DNA of 64,000 nucleotides from assembly GCA_964592595.1 (NCBI GenBank), contig CAZQFH010000019.1, positions 1-64,000 of the forward strand, in the 5' to 3' direction. Shown one piece after another: positions 33,977-42,797 of this stretch. This DNA is from UBA5536 sp964592595 (GTDB lineage Bacteria > Bacteroidota > Bacteroidia > Bacteroidales > F082). The position numbers were made by a program, and so were the translations under genes. The notes under the pieces are model-generated. The model was given only the letters and a program-made list of their open reading frames with translations. It was not told where the DNA came from and did not search any database. Within the stretch, counting starts at the first letter, position 1; each line of letters opens with the position of its first letter.

Positions 33977-34486
33977 CTAATGATGGTGTTCATTATGCGG
34001 GCCATGAGCATGACCATGATTTTGCTCTTCTTTGGTAGCTTCACGAACTTCGAGAATATCACCTGAAAAATGAAGATCCATTCCGGCAAGCGGATGGTTA
34101 AAATCCATTTTTACAGCATCATCAGTAATTTCCATAACAATACCATCGAGTGGATTGCCATTCTGATCCTGCATTGTAATCTGATTACCAATTTTTAATA
34201 AATCTTCGTCAATTTTACCATCAATTTCAAAGATTTTTTTGTCAAGATCGATAATTGCTTCTTCACTGGGTTGTCCATAACCTTCCTCAGCCGAAAGGCT
34301 AAAACTGAATTTGTCGCCAACAGCAAGTCCGCTGAGGCTTTCTTCGAATTTAGGCAGCAAGCCACCTACCCCAAAAAGGTATACAAAAGGTCTGTCTTTT
34401 TCTACTTTTTGAATGATTTCTCCTGCTGCATCATTTTGACGCAGTTCGTAGGTGAGCGAAACAACTTTTTGATTTCCTACTTTCAT
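33977..34486 (-). CDS. slyD: SlyD-like FKBP-type peptidyl-prolyl isomerase
   Basis: A 169-residue proline isomerase and chaperone with an inserted-flap domain. It contains YLFGVGGLLPKFEESLSGLA, FSLSAEEGYGQP and MDFNHPLAGMDLHFSGDI, all typical of SlyD. The His-rich C-terminus (HGHAHGPHNEHHH) is the metal-binding tail, suggesting nickel handling. The ATG at 34486 (MKVGNQKVVSL) is the standard start; the open frame to 34555 adds codons unlike the family. A TACCTTTG element lies upstream at 34569-34576. Confidence 0.93.
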   Translation of the reverse strand: MKVGNQKVVSLTYELRQNDAAGEIIQKVEKDRPFVYLFGVGGLLPKFEESLSGLAVGDKFSFSLSAEEGYGQPSEEAIIDLDKKIFEIDGKIDEDLLKIGNQITMQDQNGNPLDGIVMEITDDAVKMDFNHPLAGMDLHFSGDILEVREATKEEQNHGHAHGPHNEHHH

Positions 34487-34568
34487 TAAACGCGTATTTG
34501 TATAGTTTTTAAATAGATTTTCAGTCGGAAATAATTTAATCCACTTGAAAATCAATAATTTTTCGAGG

Positions 34569-34576
34569 CAAAGGTA
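34569..34576 (-). promoter_or_regulatory. -7 promoter element of slyD (TACCTTTG)
   Basis: A perfect TAnnTTTG match on the minus strand, 82 nt from the ATG at 34486. No -33 TTG at the expected distance. Confidence 0.4.
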
Positions 34577-34740
34577 AGGTAATTATTTAAACCGGGTTTT
34601 CGGTTTTAAGGCAACCAAGTAGATGTTTCAGCAGCTGCTTGACCGGGGGGATATTGTATTCGGGCAATTTTATTTTGGGAAAGTGTAATATTTATAAGCT
34701 ACATTCGTCTTAAGTTATTGCACAATAGAAAAACAAATGT

Positions 34741-35643
34741 ATGACGATTGAAACCGTATTGGGCATTCATGGTCTGGTAAAACAATTTGGCAGGGTCAAA
34801 GCTGTTGATGCATTGCAGCTTGAGATAAAATCCGGTCAGATTTTTGGGATTTTAGGGCCTAATGGATCAGGAAAAACCACAACTCTGGGAATGGTTTTGG
34901 GATTAATACGTCCTAATCAGGGCTCGTTTGAATGGTTTGGCGAGTCCTTGTCGCCTGATGTGTTAAAACGTATAGGCTCGATTCTTGAAACGCCGCTTTT
35001 TTATCCTTATCTTGATGCAATAGATAACCTGAAAATTATTGCGGATATTAAGCAATCCAAATATAATGAGGTGCCGGAATTATTGAAAATGGTAGGGCTT
35101 TTTGAAAGGAGAAAGGATGCTTTTAAAACCTATTCGCTCGGTATGAAACAGCGTTTGGCCATTGCGGCAGCTATGCTAGGAGATCCGGAAGTGTTAATTT
35201 TGGATGAGCCAACTAATGGCCTTGATCCACAGGGAATTGCCGAAATACGTGAGTTGATAATTGAAATTGGCAGACAAGGCAAAACAATCATCATGGCGAG
35301 TCATTTGTTGGACGAGGTGCAGAAAATTTGCACAGATGTCGCAGTGCTTCAAAAGGGCGTATGCCTTTATTCAGGCAGTGTTAGTGCCATTTTGAGTGAA
35401 GGAGTTTCATTGGAAATTTCAGCTGATGACATGGATCAACTGAATGCAGTGATAATGACTTGCGAATGGACAACATTATTAGCTCAGAAAGACCAAATGA
35501 TAAAGGTTAGGCTCAACAAACAGTATGCATCAGCCGATTTAAATGTTTATCTCGTTCAGCATGGAGTCCGCGTTAATCATTTGAGTGCCGTTAAGAAATC
35601 ACTTGAAACTCATTTTCTTGAAATTCTAAAACAACAGGCATGA
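34741..35643 (+). CDS. ABC transporter ATP-binding protein (exporter type)
   Basis: A 300-residue ATPase of the CcmA/drug-export class. Walker A is GPNGSGKTTT, the signature is YSLGMKQRLAIAAAM, and Walker B is VLILDEPTNGLDP. The last 90 residues form the extra domain common in this class. Its stop overlaps the permease start (ATGA at 35640-35643), so the two make one transporter. TACATTCG with TTTG 22 nt upstream (34674-34707) is a possible promoter. The substrate is unknown. Confidence 0.93.
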   Translation: MTIETVLGIHGLVKQFGRVKAVDALQLEIKSGQIFGILGPNGSGKTTTLGMVLGLIRPNQGSFEWFGESLSPDVLKRIGSILETPLFYPYLDAIDNLKIIADIKQSKYNEVPELLKMVGLFERRKDAFKTYSLGMKQRLAIAAAMLGDPEVLILDEPTNGLDPQGIAEIRELIIEIGRQGKTIIMASHLLDEVQKICTDVAVLQKGVCLYSGSVSAILSEGVSLEISADDMDQLNAVIMTCEWTTLLAQKDQMIKVRLNKQYASADLNVYLVQHGVRVNHLSAVKKSLETHFLEILKQQA

Positions 35644-36443
35644 AAAGCTTAGCATTAATCGCATTCAGAAAGCTATATAAAAGTCGTGTATTTTGGATCA
35701 TGCTGTTTTTGTATGCCTTAAGCATGAGCGGTATGTTGTTTGGCGTAGAGGCTTTCATCAATAAAATAGCAAGCAATGCCAGTAAAAATTCACCGATTCC
35801 AATACCCGACTTCTCGCTTTATGAGTTTCCTTACATCTGGCATAACCTAAGTTATTTGGCTGGCTTTTTGAAATTATTTCCAGCATTGATATTGATGGTT
35901 TTTGTAGCTGCTGATTATTCATATCGCACCAACAGGTTACAGATGATGATGGGTCTGAGCCGTGAAGCATATTTTCTTACTCAGGTGTTTATGGTGTTGG
36001 CACTTGCATTGTTTTCCGCTGTTTTGCTCATAATTTGGGCTATTGTGCAAGGTTTTGTGCATTCGACCGATTTAAGCTTAAGCAGTATTTTTGGTAAAAG
36101 TTATTTTGTGGCAGCCTATTTTTTAGAAGTTCTGGCTTTTTTAAGTTTTGCCTTACTTATCGTTACTTTACTTCGCAAAAGCGGTTTGAGTATTATTGCT
36201 TTTTCAATTTCCTATCTTGCTATTGAGCCAATTATTCGGTTTTATGTGCCGGAAGTTGTTGCTCAAAACCTGCCTTTTAAAAGCATCGGAAGTTTAATTG
36301 ACGTGCCTAATACAAGTCTGATGCAGCTTTTTGGGTTTAATTTCAGGACTTATATTGACCTATGGGATTTAGTTATAACCCTGATTTACACAGTTTTATT
36401 TTTGATTTTTACCTTCTGGATCATTAAGCGTCGCGACCTTTAG
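35640..36443 (+). CDS. ABC transporter permease (ABC-2 type)
   Basis: A 267-residue membrane protein with about six helices, coupled to the upstream ATPase by an ATGA overlap. Hydrophobic stretches include FWIMLFLYALSMSGMLFGV near the N-terminus, ALILMVFVAADYSYRTNRL, and a final helix ending KRRDL. It fits gliding/ABC-2-type permeases that work as homodimers with a single ATPase. No substrate can be inferred from the neighbours. Confidence 0.87.
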   Translation: MKSLALIAFRKLYKSRVFWIMLFLYALSMSGMLFGVEAFINKIASNASKNSPIPIPDFSLYEFPYIWHNLSYLAGFLKLFPALILMVFVAADYSYRTNRLQMMMGLSREAYFLTQVFMVLALALFSAVLLIIWAIVQGFVHSTDLSLSSIFGKSYFVAAYFLEVLAFLSFALLIVTLLRKSGLSIIAFSISYLAIEPIIRFYVPEVVAQNLPFKSIGSLIDVPNTSLMQLFGFNFRTYIDLWDLVITLIYTVLFLIFTFWIIKRRDL

Positions 36444-36510
36444 ATTGAAAATAGTAGTGTAGCAACAATGATGTCTTTTACATACTTTCACAGGTTGTAA
36501 GAAATTCATT

Positions 36511-36518
36511 TATATTTG
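36511..36518 (+). promoter_or_regulatory. -7 promoter element before the sugar transferase (TATATTTG)
   Basis: A perfect TAnnTTTG match 73 nt before the ATG at 36592. No clear -33 TTG at standard spacing. Confidence 0.45.
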
Positions 36519-36591
36519 CCTTCAATTCAACCATTTTTATGCTGGCTTTGAATTCAACTGTTTGAATCTGTCAGGTATAAGTGAGAACCTA

Positions 36592-37386
36592 ATGAGTAAA
36601 ATTATATTTCCCGAGAGGGAATCATTTAAGCAGTATCGAATAGGTTTCGGAAAGAGGCTGTTTGATATTATATTTTCCTCGGTTGCGCTTTTAATTGCAT
36701 CGCCCTTTATCATTTTGATAGCGATACTTATTAAATTGGAATCGAGAGGCCCTGTTCTTTATGTTTCGGAAAGGGTAGGCACTGGGTATGATATTTTCAA
36801 GTTTTATAAGTTCCGTTCGATGCGTATGAATGCAGAGGAAGAACGAACGCAACTGTCTGATCTTAACCTTTATTTGATTAACAAAAAGAACCAACAGGGT
36901 GGTGATGAAGAAACTTGCCCCGAATGTGAAAGGCTTGGGAAGTGTTGTTCTCCATTGCTGTATATTGATGGAACCGAGATTTGCGAAAATTGGTACCTGG
37001 AGCTCAAAAGACGCAAAAATAGAAATACTGCATTTTTTAAAGTGAAAGATGATCCGCGCGTTACAATAGTTGGAAGAATTATCCGCCGGTTTAATCTGGA
37101 TGAACTTCCACAGTTTATCAACGTGATAAAAGGAGATATGTCTATTGTTGGGAATCGCCCGCTTCCACTGTATGAGGCCGAAAAATTAACTACAGATCAG
37201 TGGTCTTATCGTTTTTTAGCACCCGCAGGAATCACCGGAATGTGGCAAATTGATCCAGACCGTTTCAGATCGGAGGAAAATAGAATTAACCTTGACAATC
37301 AGTATGCCATGATTGCTTCACCGATCAAAGATCTCGAAATAATTGTGAAATCGCTCCCGACTTTCTTTAGAAAAAACAATTATTAA
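36592..37386 (+). CDS. Polyprenyl-phosphate sugar-1-phosphate transferase with Cys-rich insert
   Basis: A 264-residue bacterial sugar transferase that starts surface polysaccharide synthesis by moving a sugar-1-phosphate onto undecaprenyl phosphate at the inner membrane. It has the N-terminal membrane helix (FGKRLFDIIFSSVALLIASP), the KFYKFRSMR motif, and the C-terminal core NLDELPQFINVIKGDMSIVG and GNRPLPLYE. Between about residues 85 and 150 there is an insert with five cysteines (109, 112, 118, 119, 131; C-x2-C-x5-CC-x11-C) that could bind metal. An upstream TTG at 36562 is possible but ATG at 36592 (MSKIIFPERE) is preferred. No other polysaccharide genes are adjacent. Confidence 0.88.
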   Translation: MSKIIFPERESFKQYRIGFGKRLFDIIFSSVALLIASPFIILIAILIKLESRGPVLYVSERVGTGYDIFKFYKFRSMRMNAEEERTQLSDLNLYLINKKNQQGGDEETCPECERLGKCCSPLLYIDGTEICENWYLELKRRKNRNTAFFKVKDDPRVTIVGRIIRRFNLDELPQFINVIKGDMSIVGNRPLPLYEAEKLTTDQWSYRFLAPAGITGMWQIDPDRFRSEENRINLDNQYAMIASPIKDLEIIVKSLPTFFRKNNY

Positions 37387-37397
37387 TCCTGTTTATT

Positions 37398-38651
37398 TCA
37401 TTGTGTCAGGTTGTAAATACGACTTTTTAAATCAGGATGCCGATAATAGAATTGAACGTAAAGGGGATGAGGACTTAAATTTACGGCCTCCTCTGCAGCT
37501 AATTTTTGCAGGGCTTTTGCCAGCGATAATCCCAGTCTGGCTTTTTTTACTTCTTCATCTGCCTGATATTCAAAATTCCTGTTTAGCCTATTGATGAAAA
37601 AATTAATGATAAGTGAGGTTGGCGAAAAAAGCAAGACAAACACAAGAAGCCCCATATAAACACTGGGATATGTGGCACCCAGGGCTTGCTGAAAATAGGG
37701 TGTGCTAAGTGAAATGCCCAGTAGGAACAACAATAAACCAATTTGCAAAAGTGTCGTAAGCAGCAGATTAAGAATGTGGTAACGTTTGTAGTGAGCGGCT
37801 TCGTGCACAATTACAGCTTTAATTTCCTCTTCAGTAAGTAGCGAAAGTACGTATTCATTTAGCACAATTTTCCCCTTCCTTCCCCACAAAGCCAGCGAAG
37901 CCGGACTGTCGTTTTTTTCAGGGGTATGCTTTCTGATAATGACATCTTTTACAGATAATCTGAAATCTTTGAGCAAATGACGAAGTTGCTTTTTGAGTGA
38001 ATCAGAAACGGATACATGTCGTTTTGATGAGAATATATAGGTAATGTGTTGATTAACAATAGTATAGGTCAGAAAAAGCAGGGCAAATAAAATCCACGAC
38101 ATATACCAGAAGCTTTCGTTAAGCCAGGCATAGCTGATTAATAAAAGTCCGTATGCAGCGCTACCTGCAAACAGCGTTATAATCCCTTTCAAAACCAGTT
38201 CAAGCACGTAAATTTTAACACTTTTGTAGCTGCCAAAGCGCTTTTCGAGGCTAAAAATTCTGATGACTTCTGAGGGGAGTTTTAAGATTTGAAGTAAAAG
38301 CCCAAACACTGCAAAAAAAGCTATTCCACGCGGAAATGAACTTATCGGGATATCTCTTAGTTTATGATCGAGCCAGCCAGGGAAACCAATGCTGATAAGA
38401 CAAACAGAGACGATATATACAATCAGCTGTGTACTCCATTCAACATCAAGATTAGCGCGATGAAAGAGTTGTTGTCGGCGGTAGTCACTAAAAAGATAAA
38501 TGTTTTTGACCTTTTCGGGTAAGGGATCAAAAAGATGAGACCGATTAAGCAAATAGATCAGGCTTCTCACGAAAAAATCAATAGAAAGGATGCTGATGAG
38601 CAATTGAGCTGGATACATGAGGCTGAGCACATTAGTACGCTTAGTAAGCAC
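37398..38651 (-). CDS. Ste24-like M48 membrane metalloprotease
   Basis: A 417-residue integral membrane protease. The zinc motif HEAAH is at 283-287, and the third ligand lies in NFEYQADEEV. FSLEKRFGSYKS and the preceding membrane helices resemble Ste24 (M48A) rather than soluble M48 enzymes. The C-terminus is conserved hydrophilic sequence. The first codons overlap the end of the upstream VWA gene by 11 bp, so the pair is cotranscribed. Targets are unknown; membrane protein quality control is a reasonable guess. Confidence 0.8.
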   Translation of the reverse strand: MLTKRTNVLSLMYPAQLLISILSIDFFVRSLIYLLNRSHLFDPLPEKVKNIYLFSDYRRQQLFHRANLDVEWSTQLIVYIVSVCLISIGFPGWLDHKLRDIPISSFPRGIAFFAVFGLLLQILKLPSEVIRIFSLEKRFGSYKSVKIYVLELVLKGIITLFAGSAAYGLLLISYAWLNESFWYMSWILFALLFLTYTIVNQHITYIFSSKRHVSVSDSLKKQLRHLLKDFRLSVKDVIIRKHTPEKNDSPASLALWGRKGKIVLNEYVLSLLTEEEIKAVIVHEAAHYKRYHILNLLLTTLLQIGLLLFLLGISLSTPYFQQALGATYPSVYMGLLVFVLLFSPTSLIINFFINRLNRNFEYQADEEVKKARLGLSLAKALQKLAAEEAVNLSPHPLYVQFYYRHPDLKSRIYNLTQ

Positions 38652-40731
38652 CGAAATATTTCCGCAAAAACCATTCTGCCGCGAGCAGAAGCACTAAAGC
38701 AATGAACAATAACTCCAATTCAATCAGGGCATCAATTATGCTTTCGAAGCGTGAAACACTAACCATTGTGCTATCTTCCGATAAATCTGTCGTAAGATTA
38801 GTCATGTTCGTAGTGGTATAAAAGTTTCCGCCTGTTTGCAAAGCCAGCTGCTGCATCAGTTTCCAATCAGCAACAAGTGAGCTGCTTTCGATGCTTGTAC
38901 CTTCAACAATAAATCGTCCGTTGGCTTCGATTTTTTCCTGTCCCAGTTGTCCGGAAATCTTGTATGAATAAACTCCTTCGCTCAAATGACCTGCATTTAA
39001 AGTATAAAAGGGTGGGTTTTGAACCAAATCAAACTGGTACGAACGCTCTTCTTGTCCATGATAAAGCTCAGCTTTGAGAGGAACGTCCGCAACAAGCTCG
39101 CCACTTTTGTTGCGCAGCTCTGCCTTTATAACAACAGGGCTTCCGCTACTATATTCATTTTCAGCAAAAACTTTTAACAAACTATTGTCATTCTGAAGGC
39201 TAACATATCGTATTATCTGCTGGAAAAGCGCATCAAAATTTTGGTGTGAGCCATTGTTTTTGAAATCATGCAAGCGCCAGCTCCATATTCCTGTTCCTAA
39301 AATAAGTCCTGTTTTACGATCCTGATCTCTTGCAAATAAGACGAGCGGGCGCTCTGTTTCTATGCCTCTTATTTTCTGGAAGAAAAGTGTTTCTAGGCGC
39401 GAAGCTAATGCTATATCAGCAAAAGGAAGGTTGAGCGGAGGCCACTGGCTAAGCTGTGCTACTGCCTGTGGGTCAGTGTTGAAGGCCGAAAAATTAGGAT
39501 TGAACCAGGCATTAGCCTGAATCATTTCGCCGGAGGTGGTATAAATATCACTGAAGTGCTGTAATTCGTTGTAAAAACTCAAGCTGGTTTGTTCACCAAT
39601 AATCCAAAGCACGGGCAACTGAGGCTTGTTTACCAGAAAATTTTGCAGCGAACGGAAATTTACTCCTCCATCAGGCATTTGATGAAGGATAAGCAGGTCG
39701 TAGTTGAGTGAATCATTTACCAGTTCAGATGTATTATATTTAAAATCAATTTGATACTGATCTCCTAATACAGCCTGAATGGCACCTAAATCGGGATGCG
39801 GTGCCTTTGCGATAGCAAGAATGCGTTGCTTTTGCTCGATCACCTCTACAAAAAACTGTTTTTGATTGTTTGTTATATAGGTTTCTCCTTGGAGCGGGGC
39901 AATGCGGACTTCCATATTTTTAAATCCTGGTTCACCTGCTTCAGCCTGAAAACTTACAGTACTCGAAAAACGATTAGATCCTGATTTTAAGGATTGCTGT
40001 CCGATTTTTTTCTCGTCCATCCAAAGCGAAATGACTATATCCTGCCGCATAGCGTTTTGTGCCCTGATACTTACTTCAATCGGAAACAGGGCGTTTTTTA
40101 GTACTTTCCTATTGAAACGCAAATCATAAACTGCCAGATCGGGATGTATTAGCGTATCACCCAATCCTACTGTATGCGTTTTGAACGGAAAATTTGATGC
40201 AGCCAGTTCGGGCTGAAAACCAGCATTGTAAATGCCATCCGAAAAAAGTACTAAAGCGCCCAGGTTTCGCCTGAAGTAACGCTTTTTCAAGTGATTAAAA
40301 ACTGATGCAAGATCAGTTTGATTTTCTGTGAAGTCTGGTGATGAACCAAAAATGATTTCCTTACCGAACAATAGCGTATCAATTTCAAAATCAACACTTA
40401 TTTGCTTATAGAGTGCTTCAAGTGTTTGGCGATATTCTCCCAGATAATAAGCAGAGTCGTTTGTAGATTTTATGGAAACAGAGTTGTCATGAGCAAACAC
40501 AATCACAGGAGGTTCAATTTGTTTGATGCGTTGCAGCAAATATGGCTTCAACAAAAGCAAGCCCAGCATCAAAACCACGACAAAGCGTAAGGTGAAAAGC
40601 AAGCGTTTCACCCAAACGGGATAGGGTAGGGCTTTATTTTTCCAATAAAGCAGGGCACCTATTCCGGCTGCTGTAATTATAATGGGAATAATCAGCCAGC
40701 CGGGGTATTCCAAAAAGATAGGGAAATTCAT
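38641..40731 (-). CDS. Membrane-anchored VWA-like protein
   Basis: A 696-residue protein with two N-terminal membrane helices (LIIPIIITAAGIGALLYW and LFTLRFVVVLMLGLLLL) and one at the C-terminus (LLFIALVLLLAAEWFL). Between them is a periplasmic part beginning with a von Willebrand A-like domain: IVFAHDNSVSIKS holds a DxSxS MIDAS motif and ALVLFSDGIYNAG is typical. The rest resembles large Bacteroidota proteins related to Bat aerotolerance proteins. It is translated ahead of the Ste24-like protease with an 11-bp overlap. The function is not known. Confidence 0.75.
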   Translation of the reverse strand: MNFPIFLEYPGWLIIPIIITAAGIGALLYWKNKALPYPVWVKRLLFTLRFVVVLMLGLLLLKPYLLQRIKQIEPPVIVFAHDNSVSIKSTNDSAYYLGEYRQTLEALYKQISVDFEIDTLLFGKEIIFGSSPDFTENQTDLASVFNHLKKRYFRRNLGALVLFSDGIYNAGFQPELAASNFPFKTHTVGLGDTLIHPDLAVYDLRFNRKVLKNALFPIEVSIRAQNAMRQDIVISLWMDEKKIGQQSLKSGSNRFSSTVSFQAEAGEPGFKNMEVRIAPLQGETYITNNQKQFFVEVIEQKQRILAIAKAPHPDLGAIQAVLGDQYQIDFKYNTSELVNDSLNYDLLILHQMPDGGVNFRSLQNFLVNKPQLPVLWIIGEQTSLSFYNELQHFSDIYTTSGEMIQANAWFNPNFSAFNTDPQAVAQLSQWPPLNLPFADIALASRLETLFFQKIRGIETERPLVLFARDQDRKTGLILGTGIWSWRLHDFKNNGSHQNFDALFQQIIRYVSLQNDNSLLKVFAENEYSSGSPVVIKAELRNKSGELVADVPLKAELYHGQEERSYQFDLVQNPPFYTLNAGHLSEGVYSYKISGQLGQEKIEANGRFIVEGTSIESSSLVADWKLMQQLALQTGGNFYTTTNMTNLTTDLSEDSTMVSVSRFESIIDALIELELLFIALVLLLAAEWFLRKYFGAY

Positions 40732-40791
40732 ATGCTCCGGCTAATTTTTAATTGTTAACTGACTAGTGCTGGCATCGGCAAATAACAATGA

Positions 40792-41538
40792 TTACATACT
40801 CATTCCGCCGCAAACACTTATCACCTGGCCAGTGACATAGGCTGACAGATCTGAAGCTAAAAATACAGCCACATCAGCCACATCTTCTGGTTTTCCACTA
40901 CGACGCAACGGAATTGTTGAAATCCATTGTGTCCTAACCTCATCCGGAAGTTTATGTGTCATTTCTGTTTCAATAAAGCCTGGCGCTATGGCGTTGCAGC
41001 GAACGTTGCGGCTTCCCAACTCGGCTGCAATTGATTTTGTAAAACCTATCATTCCCGCTTTGGAAGCTGAATAATTCGACTGGCCTGCATTCCCATTTAC
41101 ACCGACTACGGAACTCATATTGATAATAGATCCGCTTCGCTGTTTGAGCATGGTACGCTGAACTGCCTTTGTGAGGTTAAAAACTGATTTTAGGTTTACA
41201 GTCAAAACGATATCCCAGTCTTGTTCTGTCATGCGCAGCAGCAAATTGTCTCTGGTAATTCCGGCATTGTTTATCAAAATATCTATCCTGCCAAAATCTG
41301 CTACTACTGCTTCAGCAAGTTTTTCACTGTCTTCAAAAGAAGCAGCATTTGAGCCGTAGCCTTTTGCCTTAATTCCGAGCTTGAGCAGTTCTTTTTCGGT
41401 TTGCTCCATCAGCTCATCTCTTTTAAGATCAGAAAATGCAACAGCAGCACCTTCGGCTGCAAACCTCATGGCCAGGGCTTTTCCTATGCCGCGAGAACCC
41501 CCTGTTATCAGGGCTACCTTACCTTCAAGTAACTTCAT
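40792..41538 (-). CDS. fabG: 3-oxoacyl-ACP reductase FabG
   Basis: A 248-residue short-chain dehydrogenase that reduces beta-ketoacyl-ACP with NADPH in fatty acid elongation. The nucleotide motif is TGGSRGIGKALA, followed by NNAGITRDNLLLRM, catalytic Ser in MSSVVGVNGNAGQSNYSASK with the Tyr-x3-Lys, and a FabG-type C-terminus (VTGQVISVCGGMSM). Length and motifs match FabG rather than a general SDR. A TATCTTCG element lies upstream (41560-41567). Confidence 0.93.
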   Translation of the reverse strand: MKLLEGKVALITGGSRGIGKALAMRFAAEGAAVAFSDLKRDELMEQTEKELLKLGIKAKGYGSNAASFEDSEKLAEAVVADFGRIDILINNAGITRDNLLLRMTEQDWDIVLTVNLKSVFNLTKAVQRTMLKQRSGSIINMSSVVGVNGNAGQSNYSASKAGMIGFTKSIAAELGSRNVRCNAIAPGFIETEMTHKLPDEVRTQWISTIPLRRSGKPEDVADVAVFLASDLSAYVTGQVISVCGGMSM

Positions 41539-41625
41539 ATAATTTTGTTTTTGTGCTGGCGAAGATACAAAAGAAACTTTAAGTGATTCACGTTTTATGT
41601 AGCTTGCAATGGCTTTCGGATGCGC

Positions 41626-42777
41626 TTAATGCTTAAAATGAAGTTGAACACAAGCACCTCCTGCATCCCTGTTATTTATGGTAACATTGCCGTTATGAGC
41701 TTTTAGGATTAGCTTTACTGCCGCAAGTGAGAGCCCAAATCCTTGCTCAATAATAAGCTGATCTTGCGACATAAAATCTTGGATGCTGCTGAGGGCATTT
41801 TCCGAGAACCCAGGTCCGTTGTCCTGAACTTCAAGGCATATGCCTTGAGGAATTTTTTTGCTACCTAAAGAGATTGTGCCATGCGATGGCAGGTGAGATA
41901 TTGCATTTTCCATAAGAATGCTGACACTTTTCCTAATCAGGTCAGCATCTGCGCTTACGAGTTTAGCCTCAGCATGTATGTTTATTATTACCTTAATATT
42001 TTTTTCGTCAAGGGCTGTTTGCAGTTCATCAACTACCATTTCAAAAAGGCTTTCGAGGGCAATATCAAAAAGCTCAATTTTATGATTATCAGATTGGAGT
42101 GAGGTAATAAGTAAAGCTGTCTCTGAAAACCTTACCAAGCGTTCGGATGAACTTTTTAAGTAGTCGAGGTATTCTTTTTGTTCTAAATCCTCAATTGTTT
42201 GTTTTAGAATCGAGGTAATGCCAATGATACCATTGAGTGGCGTGCGCAGCTCGTGGCTTATGATATTCAGAAAATCACTTTTGGCTTTTTCGAGACGCGA
42301 AAGCTGCAGATTTGCTTTTTGTAATTCTTGGGTGCGTATTGCCACCTTTTCTTCCAGGCTTTGATTTAAAAGATGAAGTTGCTTCTTATTTTTGATCAGA
42401 TCAAGCTGTGTTTTTATGCGCGCCTGAAGTTCAGCAGCATTAAATGGTTTGGTGATATAGTCGTTTGCACCACATTCAAAACCCTTAACTATTTCGTCTG
42501 GCTCTGTTTTTGCAGTAAGGAAAATGATTGGAATAGCAGCAGTTCGTTTTTCTTTTTTTAGTTTTACACAAACTTCAAATCCATCCATTTCGGGCATCAT
42601 AATATCGAGCAGGATAAGGTCGAAATCCATTTCGGCAGTGAGCCTCAATGCTTCATCGCCCGAAAGGGCATAGGCAATCTCCCTGCTTGGGCTCGAAATT
42701 AATTTACCAAGAATCTGGATGTTTTTTGGCAGATCATCAACAATAAGTATCCTTTCGGTATTTTGATTTCGTTGCAT
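41626..42777 (-). CDS. Receiver-histidine kinase hybrid
   Basis: A 383-residue soluble protein with the order reversed from most hybrids: a receiver domain first (residues 8-125, phospho-acceptor Asp58 in LILLDIMMPEMDG, Lys90 in LTAKTEP), then a coiled linker, HisKA with His175 (NIISHELRTPLNGIIG), and an ATPase domain with DNGPGFS and GFGLSLAAVKLI. Such proteins pass a signal from an upstream kinase through their own kinase domain. It lies 20 bp after the TPR hybrid kinase gene on the same strand, so the two probably form a phosphorelay. No DNA-binding output domain is present. Confidence 0.88.
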   Translation of the reverse strand: MQRNQNTERILIVDDLPKNIQILGKLISSPSREIAYALSGDEALRLTAEMDFDLILLDIMMPEMDGFEVCVKLKKEKRTAAIPIIFLTAKTEPDEIVKGFECGANDYITKPFNAAELQARIKTQLDLIKNKKQLHLLNQSLEEKVAIRTQELQKANLQLSRLEKAKSDFLNIISHELRTPLNGIIGITSILKQTIEDLEQKEYLDYLKSSSERLVRFSETALLITSLQSDNHKIELFDIALESLFEMVVDELQTALDEKNIKVIINIHAEAKLVSADADLIRKSVSILMENAISHLPSHGTISLGSKKIPQGICLEVQDNGPGFSENALSSIQDFMSQDQLIIEQGFGLSLAAVKLILKAHNGNVTINNRDAGGACVQLHFKH

Positions 42778-42797
42778 ATCACATATTTTTTTAAGGA

